Source: Microbacter margulisiae (GTDB lineage Bacteria; Bacteroidota; Bacteroidia; Bacteroidales; Paludibacteraceae). From it: 64,000 nt of DNA. Where the stretch lies: contig NZ_JACHYB010000001.1 in assembly GCF_014192515.1 (NCBI RefSeq), positions 2,184,728 through 2,248,727 on the forward strand, in the 5' to 3' direction. The translations under genes were made by a program, and so were the position numbers. The notes under the pieces were generated by a model. It was not told the origin of the DNA. It was given only the letters and a program-made list of their open reading frames with translations, and searched no databases. Positions 1 through 9,294 of the stretch are shown here, piece after piece. Within the stretch, counting starts at the first letter, position 1. Every line of letters begins with the position of its first letter.

Positions 1-827
1 CATGGAATAATCTGCCGTTCCTAAAACTTTGTGTGGAGAGTATCCGGAAAAACAGCAGATTTGAACATCAAATCATCATTCATATCAACGAAGGTCATGA
101 TGGAACACTGGAATGGGTGCAGCAACAACAGCTCGCCTACACTCACAGCACCGAGAACATAGGCGTTTGTTATGCACTGAATGCCGCTGCAGCATTAGCC
201 GTTACCGATTATATTGCTTATATGAATGATGACATGTATGTTTGTCCTGATTGGGATAAATATCTTTACGATGAAATACAGGCATGCCAAACGGAATATT
301 TCTTCTTTTCGTCTACGCTGATCGAACCACATAAAACACGTTGTCATTGCATGATTGCTCCGGCAAATTACGGTACATCTCCTGCCCATTTTGACGAAGC
401 ACGATTGCTAAAAGAATATAAGTCCTTCCAATTTCACGACTGGAACGGTGCATCATGGCCTCCAAACGTAGTACACAGGAATATCTGGCATCTGGTAGGA
501 GGATATAGCATCGAATTTTCGCCGGGTATGTATTCTGATCCGGACTTTTCGATGAAACTATGGCAGGCAGGCGTACGACTTTTCAAAGGAATATCGGCCA
601 GCCGCGTGTACCACTTCATGTCAAAGTCGACAGGAAAACTCCCTCAAGAAGCTAATAAAGACGGAAAGAAAGAGTTTCTGGATAAATGGCAAATGACAGC
701 GCGTACTTTCTACTATCATTTCCTCTCTATTGGAAAACCATTTGAAGGAGAACGTAGCGAACCAAAAGATTCGCTCCATTATACCGCAAAAAAAATTGGA
801 AATAGCCTGAAAAGACGCCTTTCGTAG
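1..827 (+). CDS. Family 2 glycosyltransferase, 5' end outside window
   Basis: The reading frame is open from the window edge: codons before the first possible GTG start (position 33) read WNNLPFLKLC, which is the usual opening of a GT-A fold family 2 glycosyltransferase, so the true start lies upstream and the entry is partial. A short acidic stretch (MNDDMY, about residue 65) is the likely metal and sugar-nucleotide binding motif, and WNGASWPPNVV resembles the acceptor region of GT2 enzymes. Such proteins transfer a sugar from a nucleotide donor to cell-surface glycans on the cytoplasmic face of the membrane. No membrane segment is visible. The acceptor and sugar cannot be told. The neighbouring DNA downstream is non-coding and then an insertion sequence, so no operon partner is visible. 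Confidence 0.8.
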   Translation, partial: WNNLPFLKLCVESIRKNSRFEHQIIIHINEGHDGTLEWVQQQQLAYTHSTENIGVCYALNAAAALAVTDYIAYMNDDMYVCPDWDKYLYDEIQACQTEYFFFSSTLIEPHKTRCHCMIAPANYGTSPAHFDEARLLKEYKSFQFHDWNGASWPPNVVHRNIWHLVGGYSIEFSPGMYSDPDFSMKLWQAGVRLFKGISASRVYHFMSKSTGKLPQEANKDGKKEFLDKWQMTARTFYYHFLSIGKPFEGERSEPKDSLHYTAKKIGNSLKRRLS

Positions 828-1455
828 AAACCAGAAACAGCGATCTGCTAATGTTTCACTCATCGTTTTTACAAATCAGATGAGACGCAAATCGTTTTAA
901 CCCATCAACGCTCAGCACTATACGATTCACTTTATAATTCAACCTATCAACTCCACTGTCAATCTGAAATTCTCTAATATAGCTGGTTTTGATAATCTTT
1001 ATATGCTTTCCCAGCATATTAGTCAACAAGGACTGGCTATTGAAAACACTCAAACAGGCAATGTCAATCTGACGATAACGCGTATTACTATAATACTCGT
1101 TTCTATTTTTCTGAATCTAAATAAGCTTATCCTGTAAAATAGGGCATATCATCCGCCTTTGTTGCTTTCAGATATTGCTTAAACACAACTCCTGCATGAT
1201 ATAATTGTGTGGAATTATGTCCTGTTGAATTACAAATCTTATGGGATGAAAAATTATCTGTCTACTATACGATTCTAATCTAGTTCAATATCCAAAATGA
1301 CAACCTCACCAACATCGGTTAAAGGATATTTCTGCATTGTGCAGTGTTGATTGTTTGTACCGCGTATTGATTTATAATCTATTGGATATATACCAAAGAA
1401 TTATTGATTGGATTTGGGAATTTTATAGTGTTTACTTTAATATCTAAAGTCATTG
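828..1455. other. Intergenic region without a supported gene
   Basis: About 630 bases between the glycosyltransferase and the left end of the insertion sequence. Only short, unconvincing open frames occur on either strand. No tRNA, terminator-quality hairpin or recognisable protein remnant was seen. It may be leftover DNA from earlier rearrangement, since the stretch beyond the insertion sequence is equally gene-poor. Confidence 0.4.
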
Positions 1456-2764
1456 GTGTCCACTAAAAAATTGCAAAAGATCTTTGAAAATATTGAAAGT
1501 TAGATAGTTACAGCGATTTCTTGGGTGCGACGATTTCAATTTATCCTTGTATTGATATTCAATACGATATGCATAAAGAGAAGTTCGTTTTCGCCCAATT
1601 AGTCGAGTTTCTTAATGCCGATAAATTCAGGCACATTGTAGACAAGCACCAAGGAAACCGCTATATCAAGTCTTTTACCTGTTGGAATCAGCTGCTTGTT
1701 CTCATGTTCGGACAACTTTGCAACAGAAGGAGTCTGAGAGATTTGGCGATGGCTATCGGTGCGCATAGGGGTAAAGGATATCATCTGGGTTTTGGCAGTG
1801 ATGTCAAGCTAAGCAATCTTTCCAAGGCAAATACCAATCGGGACTATCGCATTTTTGAAGAGTTTGCCTATTACATGGTTGGCAAAGCTCAATCAAAACG
1901 TATGGACAACATCTTCAAGCTTGGAGGTAAAGTCTATGCCTTTGATTCAACGACCATTGACTTATGTATGAACATTTATCAATGGGCTCGTTTCAGAAAG
2001 ACAAAAGGTGGAGTTAAAATCCATACCCTGTTTGACCTGGAAACTCAGATCCCAATGTTCTTCCATATCACTCCTGCTGCGGTAAATGACGTAAACGCGA
2101 TGGATGTGATTCCCTATGAACCAGGATCTTTTTATGTGTTTGACCGCGGGTACAACGATTTCAAACGATTGTTTAGAATCAACGAAATCAGGTCATTATT
2201 TGTGGTCAGAGCCAAGAACAATCTACAGTGCAAGGCAGTCAGATGGAAGAGAAGGATGCCGAAAAACATCCTCTCAGATTCCGTGGTGACATTCACTGGT
2301 TACATGAGCGAAAGGCATTATCCGAAGCCCATACGAAGAATTGTCTTCTACGACGAAGAGCAAGACCGAGTGTTTACATTCCTAACCAATGCTTTTAGTC
2401 TTGATGCTTTGCAAGTCGTGCTGCTTTACAAGAACAGATGGCAGATCGAGCTGTTTTTCAAGTGGATGAAGCAACACCTCAATATCCAAAAGTTTTGGGG
2501 CGTAACTGAGAATGCTGTCAGGATCCAGATTTACTCGGCTATTACCGCCTACTGCTTGGTAGCTATTGTGCATCATGACTTGAAGATGGAATGCTCCATC
2601 TACGAAATGCTTCAGATTCTCAGCATGTCACTAACGGACAAAGCCAACATAAATGATTTGCTCAACAAATCTAACTTCAACAATTTCAATGAACGATGCG
2701 GTTCAAGTGAACCAAGTTTATTTGCTTTTTAATATTTATACAGTGCCGTTTTTTTAGTGGACAC
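1456..2764 (+). mobile_element. IS4-family insertion sequence, apparently complete
   Basis: A single transposase gene is bounded by a perfect 15-base inverted repeat: GTGTCCACTAAAAAA at 1456-1470 and its reverse complement at 2750-2764. No clear target-site duplication is seen directly outside these ends, which could mean an old insertion or a later rearrangement. A related element with a different terminal repeat lies at 24417-25727. The element is about 1.31 kb, a normal size for a one-gene IS4-type element. Confidence 0.85.
1569..2732 (+). CDS. IS4-family DDE transposase, full length
   Basis: The protein carries the DDE catalytic plan of IS4 enzymes: first Asp in AFDSTTIDL, second Asp in YVFDRGY, and the glutamate within the family signature YKNRWQIELFFKWMKQ (Y-R-E-K spacing). 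The N-terminal part (MHKEKFVFAQL onward) resembles the DUF4372 region often found in Bacteroidetes IS4 transposases. I chose ATG 1569 rather than the longer frame from 1521 because the paralogous transposase in this window also begins at MHKEK. It should cut and join the ends of the surrounding element. The frame is intact, so the element may still be active. Confidence 0.88.
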   Translation: MHKEKFVFAQLVEFLNADKFRHIVDKHQGNRYIKSFTCWNQLLVLMFGQLCNRRSLRDLAMAIGAHRGKGYHLGFGSDVKLSNLSKANTNRDYRIFEEFAYYMVGKAQSKRMDNIFKLGGKVYAFDSTTIDLCMNIYQWARFRKTKGGVKIHTLFDLETQIPMFFHITPAAVNDVNAMDVIPYEPGSFYVFDRGYNDFKRLFRINEIRSLFVVRAKNNLQCKAVRWKRRMPKNILSDSVVTFTGYMSERHYPKPIRRIVFYDEEQDRVFTFLTNAFSLDALQVVLLYKNRWQIELFFKWMKQHLNIQKFWGVTENAVRIQIYSAITAYCLVAIVHHDLKMECSIYEMLQILSMSLTDKANINDLLNKSNFNNFNERCGSSEPSLFAF

Positions 2765-3403
2765 TAGTGTTCTAAAGTATATACTCTAATCTTTACAGTG
2801 AATACTGTAGACGCTAAAGTGTCTACTCAAGTTACAGAAATGAGCTTCTTAGCAAGCGTGCTACTGGTCATAGCAACTTTGACATAGCTTGTTTCCTGAT
2901 TATGCTATGTCCATCATTGTCAAGATCAATACACAGGAAGAAAAAGGTGAACTTTAAACATTAAGAGATGACTTGATAATGGTAAAGAGCAGCTTTGATC
3001 GAAAAAACTATATTGGTATATATCAGAAACTTTCACTAAAAGCTTACGAATAGAAACTACAAAACCTCCCTCTGTATCGGAGACTTCGCTTCCTCAGAAA
3101 GACAGAAGTAATCTGTCTCAATAAGCAAATGCAAAAAAAATTACCAGAAGATAAAGGTTAAGAGCGTCTGCTTTGGCAGAAAGAAACGAGTGAAATAGAG
3201 AGATTAGAATTTCAAATGGATGAACAACAACCAACTCTTTTCAACGGAAGTTTGATCAAAGCGATAACATGAACTAATGAAGGGATATACGTTGAATAAA
3301 TTGCATCAAAAGAGGGAAAATCCCAGAAATTAGGGAATGACAGAAGTAACAGACACATTCTGATCATTCTAAATCTCTGAAAATTCTGATCCTGAGAAGG
3401 ATG
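2765..3403. other. Gene-poor stretch with a possible decayed reading frame
   Basis: No intact gene is found here. One plus-strand frame from about 2922 to 3272 reads as protein-like text broken by three stop codons; its last part (ERLLWQKETSEIERLEFQ, about 3162-3215) is rich in charged residues and looks like real coding sequence, but I do not recognise the family. A short inverted repeat GTAGAC/GTCTAC sits near 2810-2826. Chance cannot be excluded for either observation. Confidence 0.3.
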
Positions 3404-3847
3404 TCACTCTAGCTTAAACCGGACACGCCAAATATTATCCTGATAGTCATGACTCAAAATAACAAACCTGCCGATCTCGGAAGTATTTTCCACATGCATT
3501 CCGATACAGGCACATGCATCATAATCGCCAACACGAACTACCCGTACTGTATCACCTGCATCGGACGGTAATTTTGATAAATCAAGGAAACAAGAGGCCT
3601 CTTCTTTCGGGATAACAGAAATGGAGACAGGCAGGTGGGAATCAATCACCGCATTAACCTGCTTTTCAATAGCTGTGATTTGATTTTCGGTAGGCGCTTC
3701 GGGCAAAAGATAATCGCATTTGCTCTTTTTGCGTTCAATATGGGCATTACGCGAACGTCCACAACCAAACATCCTGACCATGGTCTGGTTCAGAATATGC
3801 TCGGCTGTGTGCATAGGCTCATAATAAAGTTTCTTCGGAGCTTCCAT
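3404..3847 (-). CDS. AlaX-like alanyl-tRNA editing domain protein
   Basis: A 147-residue free-standing editing domain of the alanyl/threonyl-tRNA synthetase second additional domain family. The zinc ligands of this family are visible: HTAEH (His13, His17) near the start and CIGMH (Cys114, His118) near the end. Family members hydrolyse wrongly charged tRNA such as Ser-tRNA(Ala) in the cytoplasm. A longer frame runs up to 3955, but that extension overlaps panD in another frame and has no family similarity, so I placed the start at ATG 3847, 16 bases after the panD stop. It probably shares a transcript with panD. The exact tRNA substrate is not shown by the sequence. Confidence 0.8.
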   Translation of the reverse strand: MEAPKKLYYEPMHTAEHILNQTMVRMFGCGRSRNAHIERKKSKCDYLLPEAPTENQITAIEKQVNAVIDSHLPVSISVIPKEEASCFLDLSKLPSDAGDTVRVVRVGDYDACACIGMHVENTSEIGRFVILSHDYQDNIWRVRFKLE

Positions 3848-3863
3848 AGGCAGATCCAAAGGG

Positions 3864-4214
3864 TTAGACCAGTTTATTGGTAGCGGTATCAGGGAAAATA
3901 ATCGTGGGCTTGAACGTCTTCGCTTCTTCAAAGTCCATCTGAGCAAAAGAAACAACCAAAACTACGTCACCCGGTTGTACCAATCGGGCTGCAGCACCGT
4001 TAAGACATACGGTTCCGCTACCCCGTTCCCCTTTAATGATATACGTCTCGAAACGAGCTCCGTTATTAATATTCAGAACCTGAACTTTTTCAAACTCAAT
4101 CATATTAGCGGCATCCATCAAATCCTCATCAAGCGTTATACTCCCGATATAATTCAGATTGGCATCCGTCACCGTCACACGATGAATCTTGGATTTTAAT
4201 ACTTCAATTTGCAT
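3864..4214 (-). CDS. panD: Aspartate 1-decarboxylase
   Basis: Converts L-aspartate to beta-alanine for pantothenate and coenzyme A synthesis. The 116-residue proenzyme has the Gly-Ser self-cleavage site in [10 protein letters not shown] (Ser26 becomes the pyruvoyl group), followed by the conserved NGARFETY and NGAAARL stretches. Length is normal for the family. It lies 43 bases downstream of panC on the same strand, giving beta-alanine and its condensing enzyme together, and just before the AlaX-like gene. A -7 type promoter box overlaps the panC stop codon, so panD may also be transcribed alone. Confidence 0.96.
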   Translation of the reverse strand: MQIEVLKSKIHRVTVTDANLNYIGSITLDEDLMDAANMIEFEKVQVLNINNGARFETYIIKGERGSGTVCLNGAAARLVQPGDVVLVVSFAQMDFEEAKTFKPTIIFPDTATNKLV

Positions 4215-4252
4215 GAAACTAAATTTTTAAATAAACAGGCAACATCACGTTG

Positions 4253-4260
4253 CAAAATTA
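4253..4260 (-). promoter_or_regulatory. Possible -7 promoter box for panD
   Basis: The minus strand reads TAATTTTG, a match to the Bacteroidetes -7 consensus TAnnTTTG, 38 bases before the panD start and overlapping the panC stop codon. No convincing -33 element was identified. Confidence 0.4.
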
Positions 4261-5100
4261 CAAATAATGTAAGTTATCAATCAGACGGACATCGCCACAG
4301 AAGACAGCGATACAACCCACCACGCAATCGCACTCGTTCCAGTCGGCAATCGGTTGAAGCGTTTGACTATTAACAATCTCAAAATATTCCACATTCATTT
4401 CTTCCACTCCGTTAATGGTCTCGATCACCCATTTTTTGACATCAGAGACCGACCAGTCAGATACAAACTTGCGGCTTTCGAACAGTGTTTGCGCGATAAT
4501 GGGAGCATTACTCCTTTGCTTGGGGGTTAAACGGCTGTTACGGCTGCTTAAAGCCAACCCATCCGCTTCGCGTACAATCTGACATCCGGTAATTTCCACC
4601 GGAATTTGCAATTGCTTCACCAAATGACGGATAATAGCTAGTTGTTGAAAATCTTTTTCTCCAAAGTAAGCCCGATCCGGTTTTACAATGTCAAATAATC
4701 GTGTTACCACCTGCGCAACGCCGTTAAAATGACCAGGACGGAACTTTCCTTCCATCACACCGCCCAATTGTCCGAAATCAAACTGGCGTGAATCTGGCTC
4801 CGGGTAGATTTCCGCTTCGGAAGGAGCGAAAACATAGGTACAACCTGCCTGAGTAAGTAATTCAACATCCTGATCAAGTGTGCGCGGATATTTCAGTAGG
4901 TCATTTTTATCGTTAAACTGAGTAGGATTCACGAACACAGAAACCACAGTTACATCATTGTCGGCTACGCAATGTTGCACCAATGAAAGATGTCCTGCAT
5001 GCAATGCTCCCATTGTAGGCACCAAGCCTACTCCGAAGCCTTTTGCTTTCGCTTCCGAAAGCGCTGCCTGTAAAGCAGCAATGGTTAAAAAAACTTCCAT
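4258..5100 (-). CDS. panC: Pantothenate synthetase
   Basis: Joins pantoate and beta-alanine with ATP to give pantothenate in the cytoplasm. The 280-residue protein has the HIGH-like nucleotide motif in [13 protein letters not shown], the conserved [18 protein letters not shown] and the KMSKS-like SSRNSRL segments. Length fits the family. Its partner panD follows 43 bases downstream. It starts 65 bases after pyrH, so the three may be one transcript, although that gap contains an inverted repeat of CCCGC/GCGGG. Confidence 0.96.
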   Translation of the reverse strand: MEVFLTIAALQAALSEAKAKGFGVGLVPTMGALHAGHLSLVQHCVADNDVTVVSVFVNPTQFNDKNDLLKYPRTLDQDVELLTQAGCTYVFAPSEAEIYPEPDSRQFDFGQLGGVMEGKFRPGHFNGVAQVVTRLFDIVKPDRAYFGEKDFQQLAIIRHLVKQLQIPVEITGCQIVREADGLALSSRNSRLTPKQRSNAPIIAQTLFESRKFVSDWSVSDVKKWVIETINGVEEMNVEYFEIVNSQTLQPIADWNECDCVVGCIAVFCGDVRLIDNLHYL

Positions 5101-5165
5101 GATGATTTTCTTTTTAATACCCGCATTCCGATCGTTATCGTAGCGGGCTGGAATTAAATCATTTG

Positions 5166-5876
5166 TTACTCTTTCACTAAAGTACCAATAGATTCACCAT
5201 TAAGCACTTTCTTCAAATTTCCATATTTGTCCATATTGAACACAACTATGGGCAAATGATTTTCTTTACACATGGTAGTAGCAGTCAGGTCCATCACTTT
5301 AAGGCCACGTTTATAAATTTCGTCATACGTGATTTCATCAAACTTCACCGCAGTGGCATCTTTTTCGGGATCTGCCGTATAAATTCCATCCACGCGCGTA
5401 CCTTTCAGCATTACGTCGGCTTCGATCTCGATGGCCCGTAAGGAAGATCCGGTATCGGTAGTAAAGAACGGATTTCCTGTCCCGGCTGCCAGCAACACAA
5501 TCTCACCTCTTTCAAGAGATTCAATGGCTTTCTGTTTGCTGTAAAATTCGCCGATGGGTTCCATCCGGATTGCCGTTAGCACCCGCGTCTTTACACTCAG
5601 TGATGCCAATGCGGAACTTAATGCAAGACTATTGATGGTAGTTGCCAACATGCCCATCTGATCCCCTTTTACGCGATCAAAACCTTTACTGGTACCACTC
5701 AATCCACGAAAGATATTTCCTCCGCCGATGACAATGGCAACCTGAATGCCCTGAGCAGCTACCTCTCTGATTTGTTCGGCATATTGTTGCAAGCGTTGGG
5801 CATCAATACCATACTGTTGCTCTCCCATCAACGACTCTCCGCTGATTTTCAATAAAATACGTTTATAAGTAGCCAT
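5166..5876 (-). CDS. pyrH: UMP kinase
   Basis: Phosphorylates UMP to UDP with ATP in pyrimidine nucleotide synthesis. This is the bacterial hexameric type of the amino-acid kinase fold: the N-terminal KISGESLMG phosphate-binding loop, GGGNIFRG and DQMGMLAT are all present. I prefer ATG 5876 ([10 protein letters not shown]) over the longer GTG frame from 5882, because family members begin at this point; the product is 236 residues. It is the first gene of the minus-strand group leading into panC-panD. Confidence 0.96.
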   Translation of the reverse strand: MATYKRILLKISGESLMGEQQYGIDAQRLQQYAEQIREVAAQGIQVAIVIGGGNIFRGLSGTSKGFDRVKGDQMGMLATTINSLALSSALASLSVKTRVLTAIRMEPIGEFYSKQKAIESLERGEIVLLAAGTGNPFFTTDTGSSLRAIEIEADVMLKGTRVDGIYTADPEKDATAVKFDEITYDEIYKRGLKVMDLTATTMCKENHLPIVVFNMDKYGNLKKVLNGESIGTLVKE

Positions 5877-6005
5877 ATCCACTATTCTATTGCCGGATGT
5901 TAATCCGCTTTGATTTATTGCGGTGCAAAGTTCGTTATTTTTATTGAACCTGACAGCATAAAATGAAAAGAAACTCTTTTATGAGAATGCTATTCCTCAG
6001 ATTTC

Positions 6006-6821
6006 TTAGTTCACCGGCTGCACAAACACCGCGTGGAAAGGCAAAGTTAACCACAAAAAAGGAAGATTGTCATTCACCTTCTTTTCATAAAAACGGATGG
6101 CGTGATCTATTTCGATGCGTGAATATCCGGCAGGCAAAACGGCATTACTTTGTAAAGTCCGTGTCAACACATCGGGAATACCATCTTCGCTAAAAAAAAC
6201 ATTCCGGTGATAATGTCCTCCGAGTATCGCCTCAACGTTATACGGTTTTACCATCCTCAGGAAAACATCCCGGTTGCCCACATCAGAAGGATTGAGCGGG
6301 AAATGGGTCACAAAGAAGAGTGGTTGAGTCTTGTCCGTCTTTTCCAACTGGCTCTTTATCCAACGCATCTCTCCATCGCTGACCCATCCCGTATTGACGC
6401 CATTGCCCTGTCCCGTATTAAAACCGATAAAACGGACATGCTGAAAGGTAAACGCAAAATGATGATAGCCGAATACAGAATCAAAGGTAGTTGTATCCGT
6501 GCGGCAATAGCGTGTGTCATGATTTCCCGGAACAACATAATAAGGTACATCCAACTGATCGAAAAGCTTTTTAGCCGTAAGTAATGTAGGACGATCTCCT
6601 TTATCGGCAATGTCACCCGCCACAAGGACAAAGGATAGATCTTTCTCCGTATTGATATCTTTCACCGCCTCCCGGAGTGTTTCCGTATTTTTCGGATCAT
6701 TTTGCTTTAAGTGCATATCGGTGATCAGGGCAAACCGAAACGCATGGGAAGCTTCCTGTGCAAAGGTGGCAAGCGGATAAACAATGACCAGCAACAATAT
6801 AAAAAAGGAGAAGCGTTTCAT
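6006..6821 (-). CDS. Secreted calcineurin-like metallophosphoesterase
   Basis: A 271-residue protein with an N-terminal signal peptide (MKRFSFFILLLVIVYPLATFAQ) predicted to send it to the periplasm. All metal-binding blocks of the metallophosphoesterase fold are visible in order: DMH, GDIADKG, GNHD, the THFPL histidine and GGHYH. These ligate a pair of metal ions and hydrolyse phosphate esters. The family is broad and the substrate cannot be told from sequence. It stands alone between pyrH and an opposite-strand hydrolase. Confidence 0.85.
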   Translation of the reverse strand: MKRFSFFILLLVIVYPLATFAQEASHAFRFALITDMHLKQNDPKNTETLREAVKDINTEKDLSFVLVAGDIADKGDRPTLLTAKKLFDQLDVPYYVVPGNHDTRYCRTDTTTFDSVFGYHHFAFTFQHVRFIGFNTGQGNGVNTGWVSDGEMRWIKSQLEKTDKTQPLFFVTHFPLNPSDVGNRDVFLRMVKPYNVEAILGGHYHRNVFFSEDGIPDVLTRTLQSNAVLPAGYSRIEIDHAIRFYEKKVNDNLPFLWLTLPFHAVFVQPVN

Positions 6822-7104
6822 CTAAAATAAAATAAGAAGATAACCATATAGTCGGAATGAATGAGATATTATAAGGACATTAATCCCGTAACATCTATTT
6901 CATCCGGCAAAAATAGGAAGAGTTTCAGATATGTAGCAAGCTCTGAAAAATAATGTGGGGTAGAAACCTTATAAATGGGAAGAAAAATAGATGAGGATAT
7001 ATAGAAAATAGCGATATTTGGAAGTCGTATATTATGCGTTTGCATACCATCATGTGTCATAACATTAACTTCAACACAGATTTTTCGTCCGAAGGAACAA
7101 ACCA

Positions 7105-7908
7105 ATGACTAATCGGAGCATAGCCGACTGTACAGTAAACGGAATTAACATACATTATACCAGAACAGGAGGAAATAAACCCACGCTGGTTTTACTACAT
7201 GGATTAACAGCAAACGGAGCATGCTGGGAAGGTGTATCAAATCTTCTTGAAAAAGGATATGACATCATTATGCCGGATGCGCGTGGTCACGGAGGATCAG
7301 ATGCTCCGAATCATGGTTATCGTTACGAAGACCATGCAAAGGATGTAACGGGTTTAATTCACTCCCTTAAGCTTCCGCCTTTCGTTTTGCTTGGGCATTC
7401 CATGGGAGGTATGACTGCAACCGTAGTAGCAAGCTGCAAACCAAAGCTACTCCGTGGCGTGATATTAGCAGATCCGACATTTTTGAGCCTCAACATTCAA
7501 TATGAAGTGTGCAATAGTGATGTACGCAATCAGCATCGACAAATGCTCAGTAAATCTTTCGAGGAGCTGGTAGCGGATTTAAAAAGAAGCCACCCCAACC
7601 GTTCATTGGATACTATTGAGCGAATTGCCTTGGCAAAACTTCAAACCAGTATGGCGGCTTTCGAAGCCCTCACGCCACCAAATCCTGATTATAAACAGCT
7701 AGTACGTAAGATTGATGTACCGGGGATACTCATATTCGGTGAGAAAGGAGTGGTTTCGCCGGATGTTGCCGAAGAGCTGCAACAGCTTAATTCAAAACTT
7801 CAGGTTGAACAAATCCCCATGGCCGGTCACGGCCTCCATTATGATCAACCCGAACATTTCGCAGCTATCGTTGGATCTTTTCTGCGTACAATCACTTTAG
7901 ATAACTGA
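7105..7908 (+). CDS. Alpha/beta hydrolase
   Basis: A 267-residue cytoplasmic alpha/beta-hydrolase fold protein. The oxyanion strand LLHGLTANG, the nucleophile elbow GHSMGG (serine), a C-terminal acid in the IFGEKGVVSPD region and the catalytic histidine in AGHGLHYDQPEHF make a full Ser-Asp-His triad. The family includes esterases, haloperoxidase-like and C-C bond hydrolases. The menaquinone genes about 2 kb away lack a separate menH, whose product also has this fold, so a role as SHCHC synthase is conceivable but unsupported. It converges with the nucleoside transporter gene, leaving 8 bases between them. Confidence 0.82.
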   Translation: MTNRSIADCTVNGINIHYTRTGGNKPTLVLLHGLTANGACWEGVSNLLEKGYDIIMPDARGHGGSDAPNHGYRYEDHAKDVTGLIHSLKLPPFVLLGHSMGGMTATVVASCKPKLLRGVILADPTFLSLNIQYEVCNSDVRNQHRQMLSKSFEELVADLKRSHPNRSLDTIERIALAKLQTSMAAFEALTPPNPDYKQLVRKIDVPGILIFGEKGVVSPDVAEELQQLNSKLQVEQIPMAGHGLHYDQPEHFAAIVGSFLRTITLDN

Positions 7909-7916
7909 ACCCTAAG

Positions 7917-9164
7917 TTAATCTAAATCCGGGGTGTGTTTATATTTAAAGAAAACCGCAAATAACACAGCAATTACCAACGCATAAGCTGCAAAAATAAA
8001 CCAGATGGCAGGCCAGTTGCGGCTGATTAGATCATGATTGGGAGCATATTTTGAATAAAAATCAACGATAGCTCCACTTCCGTATCCACCGATCAGAGCG
8101 CCTGCTCCATTTGTCACCATCATAAACAATCCCTGAGCGCTCCCCCGAATGTCAGGCTTTGCTTCCTTTTCAACAAAAAGCGATCCAGAGATATTGAAAA
8201 AATCAAATGCCATGCCATACACAATCATGGAGAGAATCAGCATCCATAATCCAGTTCCGGGATTCCCTGCACCAAACAATCCAAAACGGAACACCCAGGC
8301 AAGCATACTCATCAGCATGACACGCTTAATGCCAAAACGACGCAAAAAGAAAGGAATCGTCAAAATAAAAAGTGTTTCCGACATCTGAGAAATAGAAAGC
8401 AGGATGACCGAATGTTTCACACCAAAAGCATTGGCATATTGAGGAATACTTTTGAAACTGCCGATAAACAAATCGCCATAGGAGTTGGTAATCTGCAAAG
8501 CGGCTCCAAGCAACATCGCAAATAAAAAGAAAATAGTCATTTTACTACTTCTGAAAAGCACCAGGGCATCAAGACCAAAGGCTGAAAGCCACGATTTCTT
8601 CTGGCTTTTTGCTGGCGGACATTTGGGTAATGTAAATGAATACAATCCAAGCACTACAGCCGAGATTCCAGCCATATAAAGTTGAGCGCTCGAATTCTTA
8701 AAACCTGTGAGATCAACCACCCACATCGCTACAATAAAACCAATGGTACCAAAGGTGCGGATAGGAGGAAATTCTTTTACAATATCATAATGGTATTGTT
8801 CCAGCGCATTATAAGCAACTGTATTGTTCAGTGCAATAGTAGGCATATAACAAAGCAGGTTGAGCAACATCGCCCAATACATGTGATCATAATCCGTGAC
8901 CGTTGAAGCATAAAACAGACAGGCAGCGCCCAACAGATGACAAATTCCGAGTAACCGCTCGGCATTTATCCATTTGTCGGCAATAATACCTACCACACCC
9001 GGCATAATTAATGACGCAATACCTAATGTCGCAAAAATGGAACCGATTTGTCCTCCTTCGAAATTTAAATTTCGGCCTAAATAGCCACCCAGTGAAATCA
9101 ACCATGCCCCCCAAATAAAAAACTGGAGGAATGTCATCAACGTCAAACGAAATTTAATGCCCAT
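7917..9164 (-). CDS. Nucleoside:proton symporter, NupG/XapB type of the MFS
   Basis: A 415-residue polytopic membrane protein with about twelve hydrophobic segments. The opening MGIKFRLTLMTFLQFFIWGAWLISLG and the EFPPIRTFGTIGFI loop are characteristic of the nucleoside:H+ symporter branch of the major facilitator superfamily. It should import nucleosides across the inner membrane using the proton gradient. It stands as a single gene with a -7 promoter box upstream. Substrate preference between purine and pyrimidine nucleosides cannot be judged. Confidence 0.88.
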   Translation of the reverse strand: MGIKFRLTLMTFLQFFIWGAWLISLGGYLGRNLNFEGGQIGSIFATLGIASLIMPGVVGIIADKWINAERLLGICHLLGAACLFYASTVTDYDHMYWAMLLNLLCYMPTIALNNTVAYNALEQYHYDIVKEFPPIRTFGTIGFIVAMWVVDLTGFKNSSAQLYMAGISAVVLGLYSFTLPKCPPAKSQKKSWLSAFGLDALVLFRSSKMTIFFLFAMLLGAALQITNSYGDLFIGSFKSIPQYANAFGVKHSVILLSISQMSETLFILTIPFFLRRFGIKRVMLMSMLAWVFRFGLFGAGNPGTGLWMLILSMIVYGMAFDFFNISGSLFVEKEAKPDIRGSAQGLFMMVTNGAGALIGGYGSGAIVDFYSKYAPNHDLISRNWPAIWFIFAAYALVIAVLFAVFFKYKHTPDLD

Positions 9165-9236
9165 GATGTGTATTTTTTGGTGTTATGATTAAAGTAAAAC
9201 AGTAAAAAAAAGGAAGATACCGTCTCCCTCGGGAAA

Positions 9237-9244
9237 CAAAGGTA
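9237..9244 (-). promoter_or_regulatory. Possible -7 promoter box for the nucleoside symporter
   Basis: The minus strand reads TACCTTTG, matching TAnnTTTG, 72 bases before the start codon. Confidence 0.45.
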
Positions 9245-9294
9245 CAAAGTTTTCAGAATGTGACAAATTCATTGTGGCAATCGGCAAAACAGCT

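Noticed and set aside
856..1053. Minus-strand open frame of 65 codons
   Set aside because: No signal, motif or promoter, and it lies in a gene-poor stretch. The composition looks random.
5101..5165. Inverted repeat CCCGC/GCGGG between pyrH and panC as a terminator
   Set aside because: The minus-strand downstream side is A-rich, not T-rich, and the stem is short with a long loop.
6869..7105. Minus-strand open frame of 78 codons before the alpha/beta hydrolase
   Set aside because: It has no recognisable domain and runs against the promoter region of the hydrolase; probably chance.
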